Shown here: piece by piece, positions 23,523-32,995 of the stretch | Layout: the number at the start of each line of letters is the position of its first letter | How positions within the stretch are numbered: the stretch's first letter is position 1 | Assembly: GCF_030253575.1 (NCBI RefSeq) | Contig: NC_080569.1 | Location: forward strand, 28,061,501 to 28,125,500 | Direction: 5' to 3' | DNA length: 64,000 nt | Origin: Rhododendron vialii | Lineage: Eukaryota > Streptophyta > Magnoliopsida > Ericales > Ericaceae | Position numbers and translations under genes: made by a program | The notes under the pieces: model-generated | The model's database searches: none | Told to the model about the DNA's origin: nothing | Seen by the model: the letters and a program-made list of their open reading frames with translations, nothing else

Positions 23523-24577
23523 CATATGGCATGTTGCACAAGTGACATAGCTTTCCTTGCCTTCTGCTTGTAAATATCCCCCATGGACCATGCAATTGGA
23601 GTTTTGTAATTGTGCACTATCAATCATCACTCACATATGATATTACACGTCCTCTTCCGCCGAGCAATTTGGCCATTTCCCCCTTGCAATATTTGAGTCA
23701 TTTCACACTAACTTATACGGCACAAGAGATACGGATACGCCTAGATGAGTGGAATTGAATAGTTTCGAGCGGTAGATAATTGCTTAAATTGCATTGATCA
23801 CCGATATTTTGGATGTAGTAGATTTGCAACGATGCAAACAACCCCTAGCTAGGTCCTAAACTACCAATTTGGAAAGTTGTGAGAGAGAGATAATACGGGA
23901 ATGGGGGATGCTGCCGAGCATCTCTCTATAGAGCAGGTGCAGAGCGGTCGAGCCGGCCGTTCATCTCAGCAATCGACGGGTCGAATCATAACTGAGTAAT
24001 AGATGGTTCGTATTTGTATGCGTCCAGATCCAATCCCACCCGTCTGTGCCAAGATAAACTGTCGAATCAGCCGTTCGACACCGATCTACAGAGAGATTGT
24101 CGGTGGCATCCCCTGTCATAATACGCAAGTATATTGTTCTTCCACCTAGTTGCGTAGATCTGCTCACCTGTTAACCATGCAATAATAAGGTTAGAAATGC
24201 CGAAAGTCAAAACACCCATTAGCCGGGTTGATGGAACTCGGTATAGGAACGGAAGGTTTCGCTTTCTTCTCCCGGGAATTCGCTACGTCCTTTACGGATT
24301 GGGGATTGGTGCTGTGCAGTTACATATAGCATACCTAAAGTAGGTTTTTTTTTTTAATCAACACATACGTGAACTTTAGGTAATTTCCGAGTTATGAATA
24401 CATTCGTGTAGAAAAATCTCAAATTCATGTCAGTCAAATAATTTTAAGCGTTCTGATAGAAAAGAAAATAAGAATAACGGTGCGTCATTATTTTGGCTGA
24501 CAACATGGGTGAAATAGTTGGTAGCTGGAAGGAAATGCTGCTCTATGGTAATGATGTTCTCTTTATCGAGTTTAATA

Positions 24578-24882
24578 GGGAGTGTTTGGGAGCCAATTAA
24601 TTTTTTGATCCGAGATTGTAGATTGTAGATGATGGAATTTTAAGAATCTGTAAAAGTGGACGTTGGATGATACATGCATCATAGATTTTGTAGAAGGATT
24701 TTGTGAGTAGAAGTATAATTAAGAATCCGAAAAATTTCTCCAGATGTGATTTTTGGATTATGCATTCTCCAGTTTTTTTTTTTTTTTTTTCCAGAATGTA
24801 TTCTAATAGAATGCATTTTAGAATCAACTATCTAAAATGCAAGTATGAATATTTAAAAATACTGGGCTCCCAAAATGGCACT
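24578..24882. mobile_element. Probable hAT-like MITE
   Basis: Left end GGGAGTGTTTGGGAGCC and right end GGGCTCCCAAAATGGCAC are inverted relatives. The interior has further inverted pieces (GAATGTATTC, AGAATGCATT) and a T-run at 24773-24791. No clear 8-bp duplication found. Confidence 0.5.
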
Positions 24883-25068
24883 TGCAAACGTCTGAAAACA
24901 CTAAAATAGAAATACAAAACCTTCTTCCAGTTTGAAATTTCTGTCAAAAGCCCAGAAATAGTGTCTCCTTCGGCTTCTCAATGGACTGGACAGATAATTG
25001 GGCTTTAAAGTAGGCCTTTGGGCTAGTTAGTTAGCTCTCAAACTTGTCATCATTCTAAAAAAAATCAT

Positions 25069-25250
25069 GGGAAAATGACGGCCAATGACATGTTTTGATA
25101 ATTAATACCCGCCAAAAATATGCTGAGAACATTTGTTAATGTTCTCAGCATATTCTTGGCGGGTATTAATTATCAAAACACGTCCAAATGTTCTCAGCAT
25201 GTTTTGGCGGGTATTAATTATCAAAACACGTCCTTAGCCGGCATTTTCTC
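25069..25250. mobile_element. Mutator-like MITE with internal arm duplication
   Basis: Ends GGGAAAATGACGGCC and GCCGGCATTTTCTC are inverted, and the 9-bp sequence AAAAATCAT flanks both sides (25060-25068, 25251-25259), as in Mutator-like elements. Arms 25092-25131 and 25140-25179 pair over 40 nt with one mismatch around an 8-nt loop. The right arm is then repeated again at 25187-25233, so one arm exists twice. Confidence 0.85.
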
Positions 25251-25479
25251 AAAAATCATTCTCGAACAAATTGTGAAAACTTAAAAATAGCCCGCTGGAA
25301 ATCTGACTAAATAATTTTGGAAGACTTGAGGATTTAAAATTCGGCGTTCATTGGGCTTTCCGAAATTAACACATTTAAGGGTTTGTTTGAAACTTGAAGA
25401 AAGGAAGAGAAAAGAAAGAAAAATTAACAATTTTCTCTTTCCTTCCCTTCTTTGATTTGAGAGAAAAGATGAGAGAGAA

Positions 25480-25529
25480 TAACAAAATTCAACATTTTTT
25501 TTTTTTGACAAGTAACAAAATTCAACATT
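25480..25529 (-). mobile_element. Micro-retroinsertion: T-run plus GACAAG with 17-bp TSD
   Basis: TAACAAAATTCAACATT occurs exactly at 25480-25496 and 25513-25529. The 16-bp insert is ten T and GACAAG, i.e. CTTGTC plus an A-tail on the minus strand. Confidence 0.75.
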
Positions 25530-25832
25530 GAGCACAATAAAATCTTCTTTTCATGTTCCTCAACACTTTCTTTTCTTTTCTTTTCCTTTCCTCAACTAAG
25601 CAGACCCTAAAAATGGGGTGCTACAGACTCGATAACATGGTTGAGATCTTATCTAGTTATAGTGTTGGACAGTGCATATTTTTTTCACGATACATCATAT
25701 TCTTACAGGTAAAAATATACTTGTGCGGTCCACACTTGTATAACACCTCTCAACAACTGTCCCAAACAGTTACCGGAGAGAATTCGTTACCCAACTAGGT
25801 ATTTTGGTTGGATAACTCTCCATTTGTTGAGT

Positions 25833-25876
25833 GAGTAACTGTTTTTTTTTGTTTTTTGGTCAACAGAGTAACTGTT
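25833..25876 (-). mobile_element. Possible micro-retroinsertion with 11-bp TSD
   Basis: GAGTAACTGTT at 25833-25843 and 25866-25876 flanks a T-rich insert ending GGTCAACA (TGTTGACC plus A-tail on the minus strand). Confidence 0.55.
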
Positions 25877-25946
25877 CACTATGCGTATTCAATACTCCAG
25901 TAGAATTTAGATTTACCCATGGACAAGAAGTTACATTTAAACTAGG

Positions 25947-26117
25947 AAAATGATTTTCTAACTTCACTTTTAATTATTCACATTCTTTCTTCTTCTTTTT
26001 TTATTTACATAAATTTACAATATCGTCCTTAAATGTGTGAAAAGTGTATTGAAATAACGGTAAAATAGTAAATTCATGTAGATAAAGATAAAAAAAAGAG
26101 TGTGAAAATCAATTCCC
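25947..26117. mobile_element. MITE-like inverted repeat
   Basis: GGAAAATGATTTTCTAACTT ... TAAATTTACAATATCG is mirrored by CGGTAAAATAGTAAATTC ... GAGTGTGAAAATCAATTCCC. One-sided relatives lie at about 11459-11535 and 12859-12945. Confidence 0.5.
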
Positions 26118-26465
26118 TTAAACTCTGGGTACACAATTTGATGTACACCAATGACACGTTGCATTGTGTATGATCTATCTCGGGTTCCGCATAAATGATT
26201 GAAGCTGCTCACTTTGGTAAAAATGTATTTTCAAGAAACTCTATAAAAAAATCAGTTCATTTGGATATATATAATGGCTTTATAAATTCTTTGTTCAATT
26301 TCAACCAAGCTTTACCGATATCCGACTGAACTAATTTTTCACAATAATAAATTAAATGGCTTGATTATTTGTGTGAAACCGCAAGATGGATCCCATACAG
26401 GCGGTGTGTAAATGTGTAACCATAGAAGGACTCCAAGAAATAAATAAGCCATGTGTATAATTGTA

Positions 26466-27178
26466 TCATAGTTATTGATACCGTTCCGTACCGGCCGGTA
26501 CGTACCGTTTTGAAGAAGAACCGGTATCCTAACCCCCCAATTTCGTTCTAGTCCCAATACCGGACCTTACCGGTCGGTGCCGGACTTTTCGAGGAATACC
26601 GGCCGGTATCGGGATACCGGAATTTCCGGCCGAAATTTTTCAGAGTGTAATTTTTATTTTTTTTTACGTTACATTATTCTTTTCTGGTCCCAAAAAAAAA
26701 AACGTTTCAGGATTTTTTTTCCAAAAAAATAAAAGAACTTTTTTCAAAATTTTAGCAAAACATGGGCTTAACCATACTACGTGCGCGAGGCTCAAATCTC
26801 GGATTTGCACCACCCTACGCACAAATAACCCGTGACGCGCACCCGGTTAATTGGGTTCCGAATCAATTTTTTCAAATTGCCTTCGGCCACGGCACATTTT
26901 TCCGAGCGCACAAGACCTCTCATTGGATCCTTATTCATAAGTTCACTAGTGTGCAAAGTCATTTAAAGTGGAAAAGAGTTTTGTAACTAAGCAATGTGGG
27001 ACTAGAGATATTTTATGATAAATTGTATGATATGGGGGATTTTTTTGAATTATAATTATAAATAATTATTATATATATTGTAGTTGCGGTAAATCCGAAA
27101 CGGTACAAGATACCGGTACCGGTACGTACCGTACCAGTAGAAAAACCGGTACCTGTCCGAAATGGTATAGAACTATGA
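26466..27178. mobile_element. 713-bp non-autonomous DNA element (ACCGGTACGTACC arms)
   Basis: Ends TCATAGTTATTGATACCGTT and GGTATAGAACTATGA are inverted, followed inward on both sides by runs of ACCGGTAC/GTACGTACCG. The 6-bp ATTGTA is present at both flanks (26460-26465, 27179-27184). The central ORF 26762-26986 has no recognised domain and is probably chance. Confidence 0.65.
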
Positions 27179-27286
27179 ATTGTATAACTAAATTACTGTT
27201 GTACCCTCATCTGGTCTGTGCCGAGTCGATAAGGGGGCAGCAATCAAAGATAAGGTAGGGGAGGAAGTCAGAGAGAGAGAGAGAGA

Positions 27287-29160
27287 ATGGCTTGCATATC
27301 GATGGGAACATGGAGTTCTACACGAACTCTAACCCCAACCGCTTCGCTCAGAAGATTCAGCTCAGTTAGGTCTGTGAGTATGGTCGCCACCGCCCAGTTT
27401 CGCCCTGGGATGCTCTACCGCTCTTTTGTCCCTACAACTCCTCTTTCTCTCTCCTCCACTTCTCCTTTCTCAGGTACGCAACACATTTCATCCCATTCCT
27501 TACCCTTTTCATGTCATCCTTTGTTCAATGAGGAAAATCCTCAGATGCTTTTCATTTTGATAATTTCTTGTTTTCTGGTCCTTTTGGTTTTATGGGTTTG
27601 TCATTGTTCTAGAATGTTTTGAAGTTTATGTTGGTGGAGGCTTTGATTCAGGATGTGATTGGATATGGGTGTTTGTAAATTTAGAATAATTTTGGTGGTT
27701 GGATAGGTTTTAGCTTTCTAGTGGGCTGGGTTTAGGGCTGCAAACGAACCGAGCTGCTCGTGACTAGCTCGTGGCTCGGCTCAGTAAGGCTTAGCTCGAG
27801 CTTGAGTTTTAGGCTCGTTTGGTAAAGGAGCTGAGCTCAACACTCCAAAGCTCGGCTCATCTGTATATGCTCAGCTCATTTAAACAGGCTTGTTAAGTAA
27901 ATTAACCTGGCTTGGCTCGTTAAGTAAATTAACATAGCTCAGCTCGTTAAGGGCTCAGCTTGTTTATGAACAAGCCGAACTCGACCATCGGCTCGGCTTG
28001 TTTACACCCCAGCTGGGATGGAACTAGGACCGTGTTTTTCTGTTGAACTAGGACAATGTAGGCATAGCCTCTCGGTCCTCCAAAAGATTACTATCCTTTT
28101 AGTGGTACAAGTAGTGTGTTTTTACTTCATACCGATTATAACACATTAATTACCAAGAAATAACGGTGTCATGTGTCTCACGAAAGACTCGAATATCTCA
28201 CAATGGACGGGATGGGAGTCTATTTGTTAATACATAGCATTCTTGTTCTTTAATGTTCACATTATTTTCATCAGATTTTGTCGCTTTTCTTCGACAACTA
28301 CATATATCTTTTTCTTTTAATGGGTTTAGTCTAGTGTTGCGCTTTAGCACCATTTAGTGGACCCTCCCCATCATAGTCTGGTTCCGTCACTGGACTAGTG
28401 GGACTTGTTGGACAAGTAACTATGGTGGTTTGGTTGATGACTTGATGTCAATTAGAGGATTTGGTTGATGACTTGATGTTAATTACAGAGTATTCTAAGT
28501 GATGCAAATGTGGGTGTTTCTTTGGGTAGGTTCTTTATTCATCTTATTTTCTTGGGTGAAGACTTGCATGCTAGCTTGCTGATAGAATTAGAATGTAAAT
28601 AAATGCTGCTTCATGGAACAACATGAGAGGTAATCAAAAAAAAAGAGAGAACAACATGAGAGCACATTGCTTTCCCGTGTCACGTTATTTAGTTGTGTCA
28701 TCTAACTGTTGGGTTGGGAAGGAAAATTACTGAAACTCAAATATTCTCACTATAGACTCCTAACCCCATTGTATCATAAGTTGCCATCTACCATTCTACT
28801 GTCTATCCTGTGCTGTGACTTACAAACTTTCTTTAGCTGTGGTGTGTTTCACTTTCACCTTGTCAATCTTATGCTAATCTGCCCTAGTACTCTTAAATTT
28901 CAGGTTTTTCAAAGGGGCTGGGATTGAATTCTAACATTGGGCTGGGAAGGGGCAAAAGCTGCGGTCTAGTAGTTAGGGCTATAAAGTATCAAAGTTGGCA
29001 AACCAAAAGGAACAGGTCTCGAAAGTCTCTGGCCCGAGTTCATGGCTTTCGCAAAAGAATGTCTACCACCAGTGGTAGAGCCGTGTTGAAGCGTAGACGT
29101 GCAAAGGGAAGATGGGTCCTTTGCCCAAAGTCCAACCCCAACAGTGGAAAACGTTCTTGA
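27287..29160 (+). CDS. RPL34: Plastid 50S ribosomal protein bL34, nuclear-encoded precursor
   Basis: Two exons, 27287-27473 and 28904-29160, join in frame (444 nt, 147 residues). The first 85-90 residues are rich in Ser/Thr/Arg with almost no acids ([20 protein letters not shown] ...), as expected for a chloroplast transit peptide. The mature part, residues 97-147, carries the bL34 signature: [36 protein letters not shown], then VLCPKSNP and SGKRS. bL34 is a very basic small protein of the large ribosomal subunit that contacts 23S rRNA; this copy serves plastid rather than mitochondrial ribosomes, judging by the transit peptide and the plant-plastid C-terminus. The start follows a GA-rich leader (27271-27286). 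The 1.4-kb intron holds a hAT element and a micro-retroinsertion. The frame is intact. Confidence 0.93.
27725..28019. mobile_element. hAT non-autonomous element (GGGCTGCAAACGAACC family), copy 2, in the RPL34 intron
   Basis: Element 27733-28011 (279 bp) begins TAGGGCTGCAAACGAACCGA and ends GCTCGGCTTGTTTACACCCC A, an inverted pair. Flanks GCTGGGTT (27725-27732) and GCTGGGAT (28012-28019) match in 7 of 8, a hAT target duplication. Same family as 4319-4953. Confidence 0.85.
28616..28662 (+). mobile_element. Micro-retroinsertion in the RPL34 intron
   Basis: GAACAACATGAGAG occurs exactly at 28616-28629 and 28649-28662. The 19-bp insert is GTAATC, an A-run and GAGA. Confidence 0.65.
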
Positions 29161-30850
29161 TCTCCATCATTGTTTGGATTCCATTTTGGTTTGTTAAATC
29201 CCATGACGTGTACTAATTAGATGTGAAATTGTGTCTATCCTCTTCTTTAATGTATCTTGAATTTATTCAGGGAAATATTTTGCTGATTGGAAACTTGGAA
29301 TTCAGTCTTCCCGTCTAAACGATCGTTGAAGTGTTCTCCCTTCTGTTGTGTAAATTGGTAAATTTTTTGTTTGAATTTTGCTATTAAACCAAGTGCAAAC
29401 ACAAATTCGAGATGAGAGAGCCTTTGTTGACGATTCTGAGTTTGATTTGGAGTCTTTTAGCGTTCCTACTAATTTGACTGACAACTCGAGTTAGGAGGTT
29501 AATTTCTTCGCAATAATCACTTTGGTTGTCTACTCGCTTTTTGTGGTTCTGTTGATGAATCTATTCTTTTATCTTCATTGATGTAGTAATGTTTTTATAC
29601 TACTTCTAGGATCTCTAGCTTTAATTAGCTACTGAACAAGTTATTACCTTGCCTAGGAGCACGACTGAATCTGCAATTGTATCTCTAGATCAGAGACATT
29701 GGAACCCAGAGCTTGTGGACCATTTGGGTAGGACAAAACTATTCAACCTTCACTGACAAGTTGCTCCCGCTGACAGATTCTACCGCAACTAGATAGTTTT
29801 AATGTCGCTCAAATTTGCCCAGAAAGTTCTGAAAGAAAAAATTTCAGGTACAGGCGGTTTCTTTCCATTATCAGGCTATGTTTGGGTTTTGGATTCCTCA
29901 AGGCTCAAGGGAAAGAAAGAACGAATTCTTACTTAGGCTTATTCATTTTGGTTTTCTAGGCTTCTATTTTGTTACTACTATTTTTCTCTTCCTCTTATTG
30001 TGGTTTAGCAATACCATTCACTGATTCACACGATCACGAAAGTTTGGTCAGATATTTCATGATGTTTACCTCTGTATCCTAATAAGTTCTCTTTTGAGGT
30101 TTACACCGTCAGAGTCGGATTTGAATTCACTAGCCAAGTAGTTTGTTCAGTTCTATCCTTTTGAAAAAGGAAAACGTCTTGATTCGAATTCAAAGATTTT
30201 TGGCGGCTGAATGCCTGAATAAAGTTACTACATTTTAAATTACGTGATGGAAAAGAGAACAATTCAATAGGATGGGCTTATAATGCTATTCATATTGTTT
30301 CGTCAAAGAATGCGTCTTCAATCGATGTTGTTTTAAGTGAGAGGATTTTTTTTTATTATTGCTTCCTGTTTCATTAAAACTACTCCATCTTGCATTTGTT
30401 TAATGAAAGAAATAAAGTGACTAAAAACTTATTCAACTTCGGTTTTGATTGGTAAAGTTTGGACAAAACAAATGTGAAGCAAATCGGAGTCCAATAAGGT
30501 GGCTCCTTATGAAAGAACAATTGGAGTCTTGCCCCAGAATGAGCCAATCATACTCATCAGAGAGAGAGAGAGAGAGAAGAAAAAAGGAATGACCCACTTG
30601 TGTGTTCTAGTATATAATTTAGCACAATGGGGCAACGGATGTGTGGAGACTTGAGAGCAAATATATTGAGCTAAAGGTAGTAATTTTCGGCCATTGCAGT
30701 TCCTTCAATATACTAAAAACTTACATTTGGTCATGGAGGTAGGCAATTCGGGTGGCGAACTACGTAAAACTTTAGGTGCAGTTAGTAATTTTCGGGTGTG
30801 CTTTTACATTTTGTGGGACCAAAAATCCCAACATAAGCATTTATCGAAAT
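29161..30850. other. Intergenic region between RPL34 and the protease pseudogene
   Basis: Contains the RPL34 3' UTR and then AT-rich sequence. Short stretches such as 29412-29492 and 29655-29730 read open over 20-30 codons but match nothing I recognise. A GA microsatellite lies at 30560-30576 and a TATA-like TATATAATTT near 30611, possibly the old promoter of the pseudogene. Confidence 0.5.
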
Positions 30851-31927
30851 ATGGCATCAAAGTGCCAACAACTATTTGTACACTGTTCTCAAGCCACATC
30901 GCGTGCAATCCACGACACATCACTAACACAGAGGCACGAACAGTGGATGGCGCGTTACGGGCGTAGTTATCAAGATGCCGTGGAGAAGGAGAAGCGTTAC
31001 GGAATATTTAAGGCTAATGTTGAGTACATAGACTCATTCAATACTGCGGGGAACAAGCCATACAGACTCAGTGTCAATGAATTTGCGGACTTGACTAATG
31101 AAGAGTTCAAGGCATCACATGGTACATACAGGTGCTTCTCTAAGAGAGAGTCATTGCAGGCTACCTCTTTCAGGTACATGAATTTCACTGCGGTGCCTTT
31201 GAGCATAGATTGGAGAGAGAAAGTAGCAGTTAGTCCCGTCGGGGACGGAGCATGCGGTAAGTCCCATAAGCTAGATAACGTATTTCGTGACTCCTAGATT
31301 CTTTGCTATTCTGTGGAGCTAACATGATGGAAAACAATGCATAGGGGGTTGGACAGTCTCTGCAGTTGATGCTGTGGAAGGGATAACAAAGATCAAAACA
31401 GGCAAGTTATTCACCTTGTCAGTGCAGGAGATAGTGGATTGCAATAGGAGCGGGAACCCTAGCTGCGATGATGGTTCCACATATGAAGCCTTTGAATTCA
31501 TAAAACGACATGGCCTCACTACGGAAGCCAACTATCATTCTGGAGGAAAAGGAACTTGCAACGCCAAGATAGAAGACGAACCAGTGACTAAGATCACCGG
31601 CTATGAAAACGTTCCAGCTAACAGTGAGGAGGTGCTTGTGATGGCAGTAGCAAACCAACCAGTTGCAGTCACCGTCGATGCTAGTGGCAGTGACTTCCAG
31701 TTCTATTCGAGTGGTGTGTTCACTGGAAAATGTGGCACCAGCTTGGACCATGGCGTTACAGTGGTTGGTTATGGAAACATCAGTGATAATGGGTTGAAGT
31801 ATTGTTGATAAAGAACTCATGGGGAACCCACTGGGGCGAGGATGGATACATGAGGATGCAGAGAGATATCGATGCTAAGGAAGGTATGTGTGGAATTGCC
31901 ATGGAAGCTTCCTACCCTACTAAATGA
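30851..31927 (+). pseudogene. Papain-type (C1A, SAG12/SAG39-like) cysteine protease pseudogene
   Basis: Exon 1 (30851-31256) and exon 2 (31345-31927) carry nearly the whole family sequence. Exon 1 has the I29 propeptide: RHEQWMARYGRSYQ, EKRYGIFKANVEYID, NEFADLTNEEFKASHGTY. The mature domain starts near LSIDWREK. Exon 2 has VSAVDAVEGITKIKTGKL, QEIVDCN, LDHGVTVVGYG with the catalytic-type His, and [13 protein letters not shown] with the Asn. Three defects mark it as dead. The usual CGxCWAFS around the catalytic Cys reads CGGGWTVS here, so the Cys is replaced by Gly. One base is missing after LKY at about 31803, which brings an immediate TGA, and the KNSWG end is only readable in another frame. 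The signal peptide region is shortened to MASKCQQLFVHCSQATSRAI, without a hydrophobic core. Intact members are secreted or vacuolar proteases of senescence and defence. Confidence 0.9.
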
Positions 31928-31935
31928 TAGCTACA

Positions 31936-31991
31936 GATATCAACCAATACCTCTTTCAAAAGGAAAAAGAAAAAGATGTCAACCAATACCT
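31936..31991 (+). mobile_element. Micro-retroinsertion just after the protease pseudogene
   Basis: GATATCAACCAATACCT (31936-31952) recurs as GATGTCAACCAATACCT (31975-31991). The insert between is CTTTC and an A-rich run with scattered G. Confidence 0.55.
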
Positions 31992-32672
31992 ATATGTACT
32001 CAAGTCTGGTGTTGGTAAAATCATTAATGCTGTAAGGTTCATTTCCCCACTGTTAATGGAATAAAGGGAAATCGTCTTCTTAAAATCCAGCCACCCGAAA
32101 ATTGCAAGCCCTCCAGCATTTCATGCCATTACAAGTGATCAGTGAGACTAGTAAACTTCAACTATTTATAGGGTTGAAAAGAATCCAAGTACTTGAGGAA
32201 AACCATGCTTGCGAAGATATAAATGGTTCTTTCAAATGCTTGCAGAAACAAAATTCCAAGCACAAATTTACAGACCATGTGGTAATCTACCTATCAAACA
32301 AGGTTCAAGACTTCCTACAAATCATGCTTTCCCCGTTCGTAATTCTACAGGAGGGAATCCACACCTCTTGTTTTAATGGCTGAAGTAAAAATATACGGAA
32401 AAGAATCTACACTAAAATATTGCTGAGTGTTAAAAGCCTCACAATAGAAATTACCCCTCCAATACTTTCTCAAGCAGATGCAGTTCCGGTAGACAGATTT
32501 TGCTATGAGTTCCTTTGAGCCATAAATAGCCCACATGTGCATTCCAAACGGTGGGAGACAAACCAACTTGTAGCATGAGATAATATTGCCAGATTTTAAC
32601 CATCAGTTACAAGTAGATTTGCAGAATCCTGTGGAGAGTAAAACAGTAGATCTATTTAATCGCAGTCAAGTA

Positions 32673-32872
32673 CTCCCTCTGTTCCAAAATGTTTGTCCGG
32701 TCTGCAAACAAGGAGTTAAAATTAAAAAAAAATATCAAGAAAAATTCAATTTTCTTTCAACAATTTACTAGATATCAATAAGTTCTTTTAATTTATGGAA
32801 AAAAAAATGAGTTTTTTTCTTGAAAAAGATGTATTATTTTCAAGTCCTCATTTTGTGTGGAACAGAGGTAGT
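32673..32872. mobile_element. Stowaway MITE, same family as 2831-3040
   Basis: Begins CTCCCTCTGTTCCAAAATG, ends CATTTTGTGTGGAACAGAGG TAG, with TA at 32671-32672 and 32873-32874. The interior (TTTGTCCGGTCTGC, ATATCAAGAAAAATTC) is related to the first copy in the opposite orientation. Confidence 0.8.
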
Positions 32873-32995
32873 ATTAATTAACAAAAGAAAGAAGGAAGAC
32901 CTACTCTAGCCAAGATTTCAGTCAGATCATCCTTGCTTTTCATTTGTGCGATCAAAGAGTGATTAAATGCCGGCAGCAACATTAGTGCTCGTGCA

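Larger units (their letters stand above)
14521..27286. other. 12.8-kb gene-free transposon field
   Basis: Between the divergent TBL and RPL34 genes I found no gene. Identified elements are listed individually. The stretches 20077-21133, 22640-24560 and 24883-25059 hold nothing I can assign beyond AT-rich sequence and small repeats. Confidence 0.65.
31928..32995. other. Convergent intergenic region
   Basis: Holds the 3' ends of the protease pseudogene and of the CofD-like gene, plus the Stowaway at 32673-32872 and the micro-insertion listed. No ORF is supported. Confidence 0.6.

Noticed and set aside
24771..24796. T-run flanked by CCAG
   Set aside because: A 4-5 bp repeat is not evidence of a target duplication.
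26762..26986. 74-codon frame inside the 713-bp DNA element
   Set aside because: No transposase motif; surrounded by terminal repeat arms; not supported as coding.
29412..29730. Two short protein-like stretches downstream of RPL34
   Set aside because: They read open for 20-30 codons but give no family match and no consistent exon chain.
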